This document shows, piece by piece, positions 10,033 to 18,857 of a stretch of 64,000 nt of DNA. Numbering within the stretch: position 1 is the first letter of the stretch; each line of letters opens with the position of its first letter. The notes under the pieces are model-generated. The model was not told where the DNA came from, made no database searches, and was given only the letters and a program-made list of their open reading frames with translations. Source of the DNA: Paracoccus sp. S3-43 (lineage in GTDB: Bacteria; Pseudomonadota; Alphaproteobacteria; Rhodobacterales; Rhodobacteraceae). The translations under genes were made by a program, and so were the position numbers. The DNA lies in the NCBI RefSeq assembly GCF_029027965.1, contig NZ_CP119082.1, forward strand, positions 221,001-285,000, written 5' to 3'.

Positions 10033-10929
10033 ATGACTCGCAAAGTAACCAAGGCCATTTTCCCCGTGGCTGGTCTGGGGACACGGTTCCTTCCCGCCAC
10101 CAAAAGCATCCCGAAAGAGATCATGACCCTGGTCGACCGGCCGCTGATCCAATACGCGATCGACGAGGCGCGGGCCGCCGGCATCACCGAGTTCATCTTT
10201 GTCACCTCGCGCGGCAAGGGCGCGCTGGAAGATTACTTCGACCATGCGCATGAACTGGAAAGCAGCCTGAAGAAATCCGGCAAGACCGAGTTGCTGGAGA
10301 CCCTGCGCGGCACCAACATGGAATCGGGCGCCATCGCCTATATCCGCCAGCACAAGGCGCTTGGCCTGGGCCATGCGGTCTGGTGCGCGCGCCGCCTTCT
10401 GGCCGATGACGAGCCCTTCGCGGTGGTGCTGACCGACGACGTGATCATGGGCGAACCCCCCTGCCTGCAACAGATGATCGAGGCCTATGGCGAGACCGGC
10501 GGCAGCATGGTCGCCACAATGGAGGTCGCGCCCGAAAAGGCCCAGGCTTACGGCGTGCTGGACGTGGCCGAGGATATGGGCGCCATCGTCAGGGCGCGCG
10601 GCATGGTCGAAAAGCCGCCCCTGGGCACCGCGCCATCGAACCTGGCGGTGATCGGCCGCTATATCCTGGCGCCGACGGTGATGCAGAACCTCAACAAGCT
10701 GAAGGCCGGGTCGGGCGGGGAAATCCAGTTGACCGACGCCATCGCCGACGACATCGCGGCGGGCCGCGACGTGTTCGGCCTGCGCTTCCGGGGCCAGCGT
10801 TTCGACTGCGGATCGAAGGCGGGCTTCCTGCAAGCCACCGTGGCCTTCGGCCTGGAGCGCGACGAGCTGAAGGAAGAATTCGCCGAATACCTGCATGACA
10901 TCATGTCGATGCGCCGGGCGGCCGAATAA
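10033..10929 (+). CDS. galU: UTP-glucose-1-phosphate uridylyltransferase GalU
   Basis: 298 aa from the ATG at 10033 (MTRKVTKAIFPVAGLG). The nucleotide-binding motif GLGTRFLPATKSIPKEIM and the later VLTDDV and VEKP segments are standard for bacterial UDP-glucose pyrophosphorylases. It makes UDP-glucose for polysaccharide and glycolipid synthesis. galE follows after 4 bp, so the pair supplies UDP-glucose and UDP-galactose. An upstream in-frame extension is not conserved and was excluded. Confidence 0.96.
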   Translation: MTRKVTKAIFPVAGLGTRFLPATKSIPKEIMTLVDRPLIQYAIDEARAAGITEFIFVTSRGKGALEDYFDHAHELESSLKKSGKTELLETLRGTNMESGAIAYIRQHKALGLGHAVWCARRLLADDEPFAVVLTDDVIMGEPPCLQQMIEAYGETGGSMVATMEVAPEKAQAYGVLDVAEDMGAIVRARGMVEKPPLGTAPSNLAVIGRYILAPTVMQNLNKLKAGSGGEIQLTDAIADDIAAGRDVFGLRFRGQRFDCGSKAGFLQATVAFGLERDELKEEFAEYLHDIMSMRRAAE

Positions 10930-10933
10930 ACGC

Positions 10934-11920
10934 ATGTCGCAGACGGTATTGGTGACGGGGGGTGCGGGCTATATCGGCTCGCACGCCTGCAAGGCCCTGG
11001 CTGCGGCGGGCTATGTTCCCGTCACGCTGGACAACCTGTCGACCGGCTGGCGCGATGCGGTGAAATTCGGTCCCTTCGTGCAGGCCGATCTGCTGGACCG
11101 CGCGGCGCTTGACGCGGCCTTCGCCGAACATCGTCCCGCCGCCGTGCTGCATTTCGCGGCGCTGAGCCAGGTGGGCGAGGCGATGGCCGAACCGGGAAAA
11201 TACTGGCGCAACAATGTCAGCGGATCGCTGAACCTGATCGAGGCCGCCATTGACGCCGGCTGCCGGGATTTCGTCTTCAGTTCGACCTGCGCCACCTATG
11301 GCGACCGCGACGGCGAGGTTCTGGACGAGGATACGCCACAGGCGCCGCTGAACGCCTATGGCGCCAGCAAGCGCGCGATCGAGGATATGCTGGCCGATTT
11401 CAGCGCCTCGCACGGTCTGCGCTCGGTGATCTTTCGGTATTTCAACGTCGCGGGCGCCGATCCTGACGGAGAGGTGGGCGAACACCATCGCCCGGAAACG
11501 CATCTGATCCCGCTGATCCTGGATGCGGTGGACGGCAAGCGCGCGGCACTGACGGTGCATGGCACCGACTATCCGACCCCGGACGGCACCTGCATCCGCG
11601 ACTATGTGCATGTGATGGATCTGGTCGATGCGCATGTCCGGGGCCTGGAATGGCTGCGCGCGGGCAAGGCCAGCCGGGTCTTCTGCCTGGGCACCGGCGA
11701 GGGTTTTTCGGTCCGAGAGGTCGTGGACGCGACCCGCCATGTCACCAACCGCCCGGTGCCGATGGTGGACGGTCCGCGCCGGGGCGGCGATGCCGTCAAG
11801 CTGGTCTGCGGCAGCACCCGCGCCAAGGCGGAACTGGGCTGGCAGCCGCATCGGTCCACCATGAGGCAGATGATCGCGGATGCCTGGCGGTGGCATCAGA
11901 ACGGCTCCTATCAGGCGTGA
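10934..11920 (+). CDS. galE: UDP-glucose 4-epimerase GalE
   Basis: 328 aa, short-chain dehydrogenase fold. The N-terminal Rossmann motif is TGGAGYIGSH and the catalytic YxxxK is YGASKRAIE at about 145. SSTCATYGD, RYFNVAGADPDGE and CIRDYVHV are typical GalE blocks. It interconverts UDP-glucose and UDP-galactose with bound NAD. The start at 10934 follows galU by 4 bp. An IS481-family element sits 80 bp past the stop. Confidence 0.96.
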   Translation: MSQTVLVTGGAGYIGSHACKALAAAGYVPVTLDNLSTGWRDAVKFGPFVQADLLDRAALDAAFAEHRPAAVLHFAALSQVGEAMAEPGKYWRNNVSGSLNLIEAAIDAGCRDFVFSSTCATYGDRDGEVLDEDTPQAPLNAYGASKRAIEDMLADFSASHGLRSVIFRYFNVAGADPDGEVGEHHRPETHLIPLILDAVDGKRAALTVHGTDYPTPDGTCIRDYVHVMDLVDAHVRGLEWLRAGKASRVFCLGTGEGFSVREVVDATRHVTNRPVPMVDGPRRGGDAVKLVCGSTRAKAELGWQPHRSTMRQMIADAWRWHQNGSYQA

Positions 11921-11996
11921 CCGGCGGCCCGGTCCCGGCGCTGCGGCGGGCCTGGTCGGTCGGGCGCCCGGCGATGGCGGCGATGATGCTGGACCT

Positions 11997-12956
11997 CTAG
12001 GTGTTCAGTCCCGGCATCTGGTGGATCGGGTTTAGGATGAATCTGTCTGGCTCTGATGTCCAGATCTTGCAGATGTATTCGTAGGGCGTGAGGCCGCCGA
12101 GGGTCTTGAGCCTACGCGCGAAGTTGTAGGCTGCCATGAAGTCGGCGAGATGCGTGCGGAGCTCGTCGTGGCTGGTGTAGTGAAAGCGTTTGACGGTGGC
12201 GTCCTTGATCGTGCGGTTCATCCGCTCGACCTGACCGTTGGTCCACGGGTGGTTGGGCTTCGTCAGGCGGTGCTCAATGCCGTTGGCCTCGCAGATCATG
12301 TCAAAGCGCATAGGTCTGGAATAGATGGTGTTCCGGTTCCGAGGCTGCTCGGCGAACTGAATACCGTTGTCGGTGAGGATGGTATGGACCTGATAGGGCA
12401 CGGCTTCGAGCATGTGCTGCAGGAACTCCCAAGCTGTCTTCCTGTCCGCCTTGTCGACGAGCTGGGTCACGGCAAACTTGCTCGTGCGGTCAATGCCGAC
12501 GAACAGGTAAAGCTTGCCTTCAGCAGTCTGCACCTCGGCGATGTCGATATGAAAGAAGCCGATAGGGTAGCGCTTGAACTTCGACCGTTTCGGCTTGTCG
12601 CCTTCCACGTCGGGCAGTCGAGAGATGCCGTGGCGCTGAAGGCACCGATGCAGCGCTGAGCGTGTCAGGTGTGGAATTGATGGCTGCAGGGCATAGAGGC
12701 AGTCGTCCAGCGGCAAAAGCGTGTGCAGCCTGAACGCGACGATGGCCGCCTCCTCGGCTTCTGTCAAAACCGTGGAGCGTGGCTCCTTCGGCCCTGTCTT
12801 GAGATCATCGACCGTCGCTCGCTTGCGCCACTTCGCCACTGTCTTGGGGTTAATGCCGAGCTCCCGGCTCAGCGTCGCGAGCGAAGCTTGCGATCGTTGT
12901 ATTGCAGCTCTGACGGCGTGCGTGGTCGTGGCGCTCCCGTGACGAACCTGGCCCAT
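11997..12956 (-). CDS. IS481-family transposase
   Basis: 319 aa. An N-terminal helix-turn-helix (SLATLSRELGINPKTVAKWRKR) precedes an rve/DDE integrase core with HIDIAEVQ, LTDNGIQF and NGQVERMNRTIK supplying the D, D and E. The start at 12956 is preferred over 12971 because GGAGGG lies 8 nt upstream. The TAG stop at 11999-11997 is made from the CTAG target sequence, so the frame ends one base outside the element. The gene looks intact. Confidence 0.92.
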   Translation of the reverse strand: MGQVRHGSATTTHAVRAAIQRSQASLATLSRELGINPKTVAKWRKRATVDDLKTGPKEPRSTVLTEAEEAAIVAFRLHTLLPLDDCLYALQPSIPHLTRSALHRCLQRHGISRLPDVEGDKPKRSKFKRYPIGFFHIDIAEVQTAEGKLYLFVGIDRTSKFAVTQLVDKADRKTAWEFLQHMLEAVPYQVHTILTDNGIQFAEQPRNRNTIYSRPMRFDMICEANGIEHRLTKPNHPWTNGQVERMNRTIKDATVKRFHYTSHDELRTHLADFMAAYNFARRLKTLGGLTPYEYICKIWTSEPDRFILNPIHQMPGLNT

Positions 12957-13013
12957 AATGCTTCCCTCCATCCCTGAGAAAGGATCGCACCATCAAACCG
13001 TGGGATCAAACAC
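12001..13013 (-). mobile_element. IS481-family insertion sequence, 1013 bp
   Basis: The ends are imperfect inverted repeats: GTGTTCAGTCCC on the left, GTGTTTGATCCC on the right (read inward). It is flanked by CTAG at 11997-12000 and 13014-13017, a 4-bp target duplication. Because CTAG is palindromic, the exact end could be set one or two bases differently. It is inserted between the convergent genes galE and cpsG, disrupting neither. Confidence 0.88.
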
Positions 13014-13024
13014 CTAGCCGCGCG

Positions 13025-13058
13025 GCCTGCCGGACCGGGTCCAAGCGGGACCGCAGGC
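13025..13058. terminator. Possible bidirectional hairpin between galE and cpsG
   Basis: Outer arms GCCTGC/GCAGGC and inner GGTCC-aagcg-GGACC. No clear U-run follows. Before the IS inserted it would have served both convergent genes. Confidence 0.35.
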
Positions 13059-13064
13059 GGGCTA

Positions 13065-14453
13065 TCACCCCTGCAACAGCGCCGCCAGTTCCGCCTGCTT
13101 TTCGCGCACCAAAGCCGCGTCGCCGTCGGATTCCAGGTTCAGCCGCACCACCGGCTCGGTGTTCGACTTGCGCAGGTTGAAGCGCCAGTTGCCGAAATCC
13201 AGTGACACGCCGTCCAAGTCGTCGCGGCTGTCGGCCTGCGCTTCGTATTTCGCGATCAGCCGGGCAATCGCCGCATCGGGGTCGTCGATGTGATAGTTCG
13301 TCTCGCCCGAGGACGGGTAGAGCCGCATCCGCTCCTCCAGCAGTTCGGCCAGCGTCTGGCCCTTGCGCGACAGCAGCTCGATCATCAGCAGCCAGGGGAT
13401 CATGCCGCTGTCGCAGTAATAGAAGTCGCGGAAATAATGATGCGCCGACATCTCGCCGCCATAGATCGCGCCCACGTCGCGCATCTTGCGCTTGATGAAG
13501 GCATGGCCGGTCTTGCTGACCACCGCCTCGCCGCCCGCTTCCTCGATCATCGCCTTGGTGTTCATGATGACGCGGGGATCGTGGACGATCTTCTCGCCCG
13601 GCGATTTCTCCAGGAAGGCCGCGCCCAAGAGGCCGACGATATATTCGCCGGGGATGAAGCGGCCGTTCTCGTCGAAGAAGAAGCAGCGGTCGAAATCGCC
13701 GTCCCAGGCGACGCCCAGATCGGCGTCTTCCTCTTTCACCTTCTCGACCGTGACGGGCTGGTTCTCGGGCAGCAGCGGGTTCGGGATGCCGTTCGGGAAG
13801 CTGCTGTCGACGTTGTGGTGCATCCGCACGAAGGTCAGCGGCGCGCCGCGCCTTTCCAGCTCGGCCGCGATGGCGTCGAAGGTCGGCCCCGCCGTGCCGT
13901 TGCCCGCGTTCACCACGATCTTCATCGGTTTCAGGACCGAAACATCGACGAAATCCGCCATCGCCTTGGCATAGTCCGCGCGGGCTTGGCTGAAATCGGT
14001 GACGCTGCCCTTTTCGGCCGGCGCAAAGACGCCGCTGGTCGCCAGTTCCACGATCGGCGGCAGTTCGGTGGCCGGATCCAGCGGCGCCGATCCGCGCCCG
14101 ACGATCTTCATGCCGTTGTAGTTGATCGGGTTGTGCGAGGCCGTCACCTCGATCCCGCCATCGGTGTCATGAAAGCCGGTGTGGAAATAGACCTCCTCGG
14201 TTCCCGCCAGGCCCAGATCCAGCACATTCGCGCCGCCATCCGTCAGCCCCTCGATCAGCGCGGCGGCCAGTTCGGGCGAGGTTTCGCGGCTGTCGCGACC
14301 CACCACGACGCGCCTGGCCCCCCGCGCCTGCGCGAAGGCCCGGCCGATGCGATAGGCCACGTCCGCGTCCAGGTTCTTGCCCAACTCGCCCCGAACGTCA
14401 TAGGCCTTGAAGCAGGTGATCTCGCGATGGCCCAGGTTGCCTTTGTCGCTCAT
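13065..14453 (-). CDS. cpsG: Phosphomannomutase/phosphoglucomutase (CpsG/ManB type)
   Basis: 462 aa from ATG at 14453 (MSDKGNLGHREITCFKAYDV). The phosphoserine loop is TASHNPINYNGMK, the metal loop is DGDFDRCFFFDE, and the sugar-binding GGEMSAHHYFRD and C-terminal RKSNTEPVVRL are all present. The sequence runs closely parallel to Escherichia coli CpsG. It interconverts hexose 6- and 1-phosphates for GDP-mannose or UDP-glucose synthesis, fitting beside galU and galE. It converges on galE, with the IS481 element between. Confidence 0.93.
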   Translation of the reverse strand: MSDKGNLGHREITCFKAYDVRGELGKNLDADVAYRIGRAFAQARGARRVVVGRDSRETSPELAAALIEGLTDGGANVLDLGLAGTEEVYFHTGFHDTDGGIEVTASHNPINYNGMKIVGRGSAPLDPATELPPIVELATSGVFAPAEKGSVTDFSQARADYAKAMADFVDVSVLKPMKIVVNAGNGTAGPTFDAIAAELERRGAPLTFVRMHHNVDSSFPNGIPNPLLPENQPVTVEKVKEEDADLGVAWDGDFDRCFFFDENGRFIPGEYIVGLLGAAFLEKSPGEKIVHDPRVIMNTKAMIEEAGGEAVVSKTGHAFIKRKMRDVGAIYGGEMSAHHYFRDFYYCDSGMIPWLLMIELLSRKGQTLAELLEERMRLYPSSGETNYHIDDPDAAIARLIAKYEAQADSRDDLDGVSLDFGNWRFNLRKSNTEPVVRLNLESDGDAALVREKQAELAALLQG

Positions 14454-14594
14454 GGGGTAAATCCTTGCTGAACTGCGGAACAGACCAAGCGCTAGCAGGA
14501 CGCCATGGAATTTCAAGGCGCATCTGGTCCTTCTGGTCTAGGTGACGCGAAACGCGAAGGGCGCTAGAACCGTTCCCGACCAAGGAGAATGCCG

Positions 14595-14996
14595 ATGGAC
14601 GCCAAGACCCTGATCGCCGCCTATTACGACGCCTTCAACGCGGGCCGCACCGACGAGATGCTGGCCCTGCTGCATGATGACGTGGAACACCATGTCAACG
14701 AAGGCGGCATCCGCAAGGGCAAGGCGCTGTTCGCCCAGTTCAACCGCCACATGACCGACAGCTACAAGGAGAGCCTGACCGACATGGTGATCTTCGCCAA
14801 TGAGGCGGGCGACCGCGCGGCGGCGGAATTCGTGGTCAACGGCACCTATCTGAAGACCGACGAGGGCCTGCCGCCTGCGAAGGGCCAGACCTATCGCCTG
14901 CCTGCGGGAACGTTCTTCACCCTCCGCGACGGCAAGATCGCGCGGGTGACGACCTATTACAACCTGGCCGACTGGACGCGGCAGGTCAGCCAATGA
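14595..14996 (+). CDS. SnoaL-like / ketosteroid-isomerase-related protein
   Basis: 133 aa, a small NTF2-like alpha+beta cone (LIAAYYDAFNAGRTDEMLALL, then HVNEGGIRKGKA). Members of the ketosteroid isomerase-related group are mostly uncharacterised. I chose ATG 14595 because AAGGAG at 14582-14587 is 7 nt upstream; the ATG at 14589 would be too close. The stop overlaps the next start (ATGA at 14993), beginning a run of coupled plus-strand genes. No catalytic assignment is made. Confidence 0.8.
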   Translation: MDAKTLIAAYYDAFNAGRTDEMLALLHDDVEHHVNEGGIRKGKALFAQFNRHMTDSYKESLTDMVIFANEAGDRAAAEFVVNGTYLKTDEGLPPAKGQTYRLPAGTFFTLRDGKIARVTTYYNLADWTRQVSQ

Positions 14997-15577
14997 CCGT
15001 CACGACGCGCGTGCTGACCGGCGAGGCGCTTGGCGCGGCGTTGGAGGATGTCGCGCGTCTGCGGATCCGGGTGTTCCACGATTTCCCCTATCTCTATGAC
15101 GGGGATCAGGATTACGAACAGGACTATCTGCGCGCCTATCAGTCGCCCGGCGCGGTGGTCGTGGCGGCGATGGACGGCGCCCGCGTGGTCGGCGCCGCGA
15201 CGGGCGCGCCGATGGTCGATCACGCCGCCGATTTCGCCGCCGCCTTCGCCGACCGACCCGAGCCGCTGGACCAGATCTTCTATTGCGCGGAATCGGTGCT
15301 GCTGCGGGACTATCGCGGCCGGGGCATCGGCCATGCGTTCTTCGACGCCCGCGAAGCCCATGCCCGCGACCTGGGTCTGACCTACAGCGCCTTTTGCAGC
15401 GTGATCCGCCCCGCCGACCATCCCGCCCGGCCGGCCGATTACCGCCCGCTGGACGAATTCTGGCGCAAGCGCGGCTACGCGCCGCTGCCCGGCGTCGTCG
15501 CGCGGTTTTCCTGGAAGGATCTGGGCGAGGCGCGGGAAACCGAAAAGCCCCTGCAATTCTGGATGCGCCCGCTGTGA
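14993..15577 (+). CDS. GNAT-family N-acetyltransferase
   Basis: 194 aa. The acetyl-CoA-binding motif A is seen as ESVLLRDYRGRGIGHAFFDAR (R-x-x-G-x-G). It transfers an acetyl group from acetyl-CoA to an unidentified amine or alcohol. It overlaps the SnoaL-like gene at ATGA and the following nitrilase at GTGA, so the three are likely translationally coupled and act together in small-molecule metabolism or detoxification. Confidence 0.87.
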   Translation: MTVTTRVLTGEALGAALEDVARLRIRVFHDFPYLYDGDQDYEQDYLRAYQSPGAVVVAAMDGARVVGAATGAPMVDHAADFAAAFADRPEPLDQIFYCAESVLLRDYRGRGIGHAFFDAREAHARDLGLTYSAFCSVIRPADHPARPADYRPLDEFWRKRGYAPLPGVVARFSWKDLGEARETEKPLQFWMRPL

Positions 15578-16446
15578 GGATCGCCGCCGCCGCCTATCCC
15601 ATCGACTGGTTCGACAGCTTCGCCGATTACCAGGCCAAGCTGACCCGCTGGGTCGCGGACGCGGCAGGGGCCGACCTGCTGGTGTTCCCCGAATACGGCG
15701 CGATGGAGCTTGCCTCCTTGGGCGGGCGCGCGGTGGCGGGCGATCTGGAGGCATCGCTGCACGAGGTCGCGCGGCATTGGCCGCAGGTCCAGGCGCTGCA
15801 TCTGGATCTGGCGGCCCGCCATGGCTGCCACATCCTCGGCGCCTCGGGTCCGGTCTTTGCAGGCCCGCTCCCGGTCAACCGCGCGGTGCTCTATGGGCCG
15901 CAGGGCATCATCGGCCATCAGGACAAGCAGATCATGACCCGGTTCGAGCGCGAGGAGTGGGACGTGACCGGCGCCCCCGGCCTGCGGGTTTTCGAGACCG
16001 CGTTGGGCCGGATCGGCGTCCTGATCTGCTATGACAGCGAATTTCCCCTGCTGGGCCGGGTGCTGGCGCGGGCGGGGGCGGAACTGCTGCTGGTGCCAAG
16101 CTGCACGGATACGGTTGCCGGCTTCAACCGGGTGCGGATCGGGGCGATGGCCCGCGCGCTGGAAAGCCAATGCGTGGTGGTCCAGGCGCCCACGGTCGGG
16201 GCCTGCGACTGGATGCCCGCCCTGGACGTAAACCGGGGGCGGGCGGCGATCTATGGCCCGCCGGACGGGTTCTGGCCGGAAACCGGCATCATCGCCGAAG
16301 GTCCGATGGACCAGCCCGGCTGGGTCACGGCCGATGTCGATCTGGCCCGCGTGGCCGACAGCCGCCGCAACGGCGCGGTCCTGCCCTTCGCCCATTGGCC
16401 CGAAAGCGAAGGCGCTGGCCTGACGGGCACGGAAACCATTTCTTAA
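15574..16446 (+). CDS. Carbon-nitrogen hydrolase (nitrilase superfamily)
   Basis: 290 aa with a GTG start at 15574 overlapping the GNAT stop. The catalytic triad is visible: Glu in LVFPEYGAMEL, Lys in GHQDKQIMTRFEREEW, Cys in VLICYDSEFPLL. Such enzymes cut amide or nitrile C-N bonds; the group with a GNAT neighbour is often annotated as nitrilase/amidohydrolase of unknown substrate. It is the last of three overlapping genes, followed by a 63-bp gap before arfB. Confidence 0.88.
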   Translation: MRIAAAAYPIDWFDSFADYQAKLTRWVADAAGADLLVFPEYGAMELASLGGRAVAGDLEASLHEVARHWPQVQALHLDLAARHGCHILGASGPVFAGPLPVNRAVLYGPQGIIGHQDKQIMTRFEREEWDVTGAPGLRVFETALGRIGVLICYDSEFPLLGRVLARAGAELLLVPSCTDTVAGFNRVRIGAMARALESQCVVVQAPTVGACDWMPALDVNRGRAAIYGPPDGFWPETGIIAEGPMDQPGWVTADVDLARVADSRRNGAVLPFAHWPESEGAGLTGTETIS

Positions 16447-16509
16447 ACAATTCGTTTTATTCATCCATGGCACTGGTCACTGCGCCTTTCAGTGCCATAT
16501 TCCGCAGCT

Positions 16510-16932
16510 ATGCTGCATATCACAGACACCATCACCATCGAGGAGTGGGAGCTGACCGAACAGTTCACCAGATCCCAGGGACCGGGCGGACAGAATGTCA
16601 ACAAGGTCGAAACCGCGGTCGAACTGCGGTTCGAAGCCGCGCGTTCGCCCAACCTGTCCGACGCGGTCAAGCGCCGCCTGCAACGGCTTGCGGGGCGGCG
16701 CTGGACGCGCGACGGCGCGGTGGTGATCCTGTCGCAGGAAACCCGCAGCCAGGCTCGGAACCGGGAAATCGCCCGCGACCGGCTGGCTGACCTGATCCGG
16801 CGCGCGACCGAGGCCGCCCGGCCCAGGGTCGCGACCAAGCCGACCTGGGGCAGCCAGCAGCGCCGCCTGAAGGCCAAGTCCTCACGAGGAGAGGTCAAGG
16901 CCCTGCGTGGCAGGGTAGAGGAGGGCGAATGA
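16510..16932 (+). CDS. arfB: Alternative ribosome-rescue factor ArfB (YaeJ-like)
   Basis: 140 aa. The peptidyl-hydrolase loop SQGPGGQNVNKVET carries the GGQ motif, and a Lys/Arg-rich C-terminal tail (RRLKAKSSRGEVKALRGR) is suited to the empty mRNA channel. The protein frees stalled ribosomes lacking a stop codon. ATG 16510 (MLHITDTITIEEWEL) is preferred; a GTG at 16492 would add six residues. The stop overlaps the NUDIX start (ATGA at 16929). Confidence 0.92.
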   Translation: MLHITDTITIEEWELTEQFTRSQGPGGQNVNKVETAVELRFEAARSPNLSDAVKRRLQRLAGRRWTRDGAVVILSQETRSQARNREIARDRLADLIRRATEAARPRVATKPTWGSQQRRLKAKSSRGEVKALRGRVEEGE

Positions 16933-17381
16933 ACGCGATCGGCCAGTTGCTGGGCCTGCTGATCGGGCGACGGCCGCCTGCCTTGCAGGTTGGCGCGGTC
17001 TGCCGCTGCATCCGGACCGGCGATGTCGTCCTGATCACCAGCCGGGGAACCGGGCGCTGGGTGATCCCGAAAGGCTGGCCGATGGAGGGCAAGAGCCTGC
17101 CCGCCGCCGCCGCCACCGAGGCCTGGGAGGAAGCGGGGATCGAGGGGCGGGTGCAGGACGCCGAACTGGGCCGCTATCGCTATGACAAGGAACAGGACCG
17201 GGGCTTTTCCGTCCCGATCGAGGTTCGCGTCTTCCTGCTGGAGGCCGACCGCCAGCGCGCCGATTTCCCCGAGGCGAAGCAGCGCAAGCGCCGCTGGTTC
17301 GCCCCCGCTGACGCCGCGCGCCTGGTGGCGGAACGCGGACTGCGGGAAATCCTGCTTGCATTGCCGCCGATACCCGGCTGA
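16929..17381 (+). CDS. NUDIX hydrolase
   Basis: 150 aa. The Nudix box is recognisable in PKGWPMEGKSLPAAAATEAW followed by EEAGIEG. The usual Arg of REUXEEXGU is Thr here (TEAWEEAG), while the metal-binding glutamates remain. The layout resembles the small diphosphoinositol-polyphosphate or diadenosine-polyphosphate type. It begins inside the arfB stop and ends 9 bp before the phosphate transporter. Substrate is not predictable. Confidence 0.85.
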   Translation: MNAIGQLLGLLIGRRPPALQVGAVCRCIRTGDVVLITSRGTGRWVIPKGWPMEGKSLPAAAATEAWEEAGIEGRVQDAELGRYRYDKEQDRGFSVPIEVRVFLLEADRQRADFPEAKQRKRRWFAPADAARLVAERGLREILLALPPIPG

Positions 17382-17390
17382 CAACGGAGC

Positions 17391-18827
17391 ATGAGGCCGC
17401 CCGACCGCAAATTCGATGTTCTTGACCGGGATCTGCGGCGGATCACCGTCGCGGAATCCGCCCAGTTCCATGCTGTCCGCCCGGTCCTGCGGCTGGGCGC
17501 GGGCATTCTGCTGGGCGTGTCGCTGATCTTCCTGGCGCTGGGTATCACCGGCCAGCAACCCGGCCTGGTCCTGATCGGCGCTGGTCTGATCGTGGCGGGG
17601 TGGCTGGGGCTGTCGATCGGCGCGAACGACATCGCCAACGCGCTTGGCCCGGCGGTGGGGGCGGGGGCCATCGCCCTCGGACCGGGGCTTGTGCTTGTGG
17701 CGCTGGCGGAAGTCGCGGGCGCAACGCTGGCGGGCCATGTCGTGACGCATCGCTTGGCCGAGGGGATCGCGGACATCAGCGTGCTGGCGGGCGCGGGCGG
17801 GCAGATCGCGATGCTGGCCGCCCTGATCGCGGCGGCGGGCTGGATCACGGTTGCGACGGGGGCGAACCTGCCGGTCTCGACCTCGCATTCCATCGTCGGG
17901 GCGATTGCCGGGTCCGGGTTGGCGGCGGCCGGGTCGGCGGCGGTGTCCTGGGGCGGCATCGCCATGATGGCGCTGGCCTGGATCCTGACCCCCCTCGCCG
18001 CCGCGATCCTCGCCGGGGCGCTGCTGGCGCTGCTGCGGATCAAGGTGGCCGAGGCGCCGGATCGCAGCCACGCCGCCCGCGCCTGGCTGCCGCCGCTCAT
18101 CGGCGCCATGGTCGGGCTGTTTACGGCCTATGTCGCGACGCTGGTTCCCGCCCTGTCGCTGCGGCTGCCCCAGGCGCTGCTGCCGGGCGCGGCGGCGGGC
18201 CTGGCGGCGATGCTGCTGATGCGCCGCCGCGTCGGGCAGATCCTGGCCGAGGCGGCGGGCGACCGGCCGGGCATGAAGCGGATCCTGCGGATGCCGTTGC
18301 TGTTCGCGGCCGTGATGATGGCCTTTGCCCATGGCGCGGGCGATGCGGGCAACGTGGCGGGGCCGCTGCTGGTGATCCTGTCGCCGCCGCATCGCGACCC
18401 CTTGCCCGTCCCGCTGCTGCTGCTGGCCGTGGCGGGCACCGCCATCGCCCTGGGCGCCCTTCTGTTCGGGCGGCGGCTGGTCGGCGTCATCGGCGAGGGG
18501 ATCACCCGCCTGAACCCGGCCCGCGCCTTCTGCATCACGCTGGCGACGGCGATGATCGTGCTGTTCGCCTCGGGCTGGGGGCTGCCGGTGTCCTCGACCC
18601 ATGTCGCCGTGGGCGGGGTCTTCGGCGTGGGCTTCGTGCGAGAGATGCTGGACCGCCGCGCCGACCGTCGGCGCGCGGCCATGCCGGTCGAGGAACGGCA
18701 CCGCCGCCAGCTGATCCGCCGCAGCCATGTCGTGACGATCACCGTGGCCTGGGTCGTGACGGTGCCGATCACCGCGCTGCTGGGCGGGCTGTGCTGCCTG
18801 GCGATGCTGTGGTTGATGGGGGGCTGA
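17391..18827 (+). CDS. Inorganic phosphate transporter, PiT family
   Basis: 478 aa, with about ten hydrophobic segments. The first PiT repeat signature is SIGANDIANALGPAVGAG at about 77. The second repeat reads AFAHGAGDAGNVAGPL instead of the usual HGANDVANAIGP, and TSTSHSIVGA / SSTHVAVGG complete the two inverted halves. It is a low-affinity phosphate (metal-phosphate) symporter in the inner membrane. The altered second signature may mean changed substrate or coupling. The stop lies within three tandem 11-bp repeats. Confidence 0.9.
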   Translation: MRPPDRKFDVLDRDLRRITVAESAQFHAVRPVLRLGAGILLGVSLIFLALGITGQQPGLVLIGAGLIVAGWLGLSIGANDIANALGPAVGAGAIALGPGLVLVALAEVAGATLAGHVVTHRLAEGIADISVLAGAGGQIAMLAALIAAAGWITVATGANLPVSTSHSIVGAIAGSGLAAAGSAAVSWGGIAMMALAWILTPLAAAILAGALLALLRIKVAEAPDRSHAARAWLPPLIGAMVGLFTAYVATLVPALSLRLPQALLPGAAAGLAAMLLMRRRVGQILAEAAGDRPGMKRILRMPLLFAAVMMAFAHGAGDAGNVAGPLLVILSPPHRDPLPVPLLLLAVAGTAIALGALLFGRRLVGVIGEGITRLNPARAFCITLATAMIVLFASGWGLPVSSTHVAVGGVFGVGFVREMLDRRADRRRAAMPVEERHRRQLIRRSHVVTITVAWVVTVPITALLGGLCCLAMLWLMGG

Positions 18828-18846
18828 TGGGGGGCTGATGGGGGGC
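18814..18846 (+). repeat. Three tandem copies of an 11-bp unit over the pit stop codon
   Basis: Unit TGATGGGGGGC repeated three times. The transporter stop TGA (18825-18827) lies at the start of the second unit. Because 11 is not a multiple of three, successive copies present TGA in different frames. Confidence 0.85.
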
Positions 18847-18857
18847 TGAGGGCGGGG

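Noticed and set aside
11918..12000. 27-codon frame starting GTG in the galE stop and ending at the IS481 target TAG
   Set aside because: Too short and unmatched; the TAG is the original target, so it is not a gene truncated by the IS.
16461..18728. 755-codon frame opposite the arfB-NUDIX-PiT genes
   Set aside because: It crosses three well-identified genes and has low-complexity Arg/Gln text.
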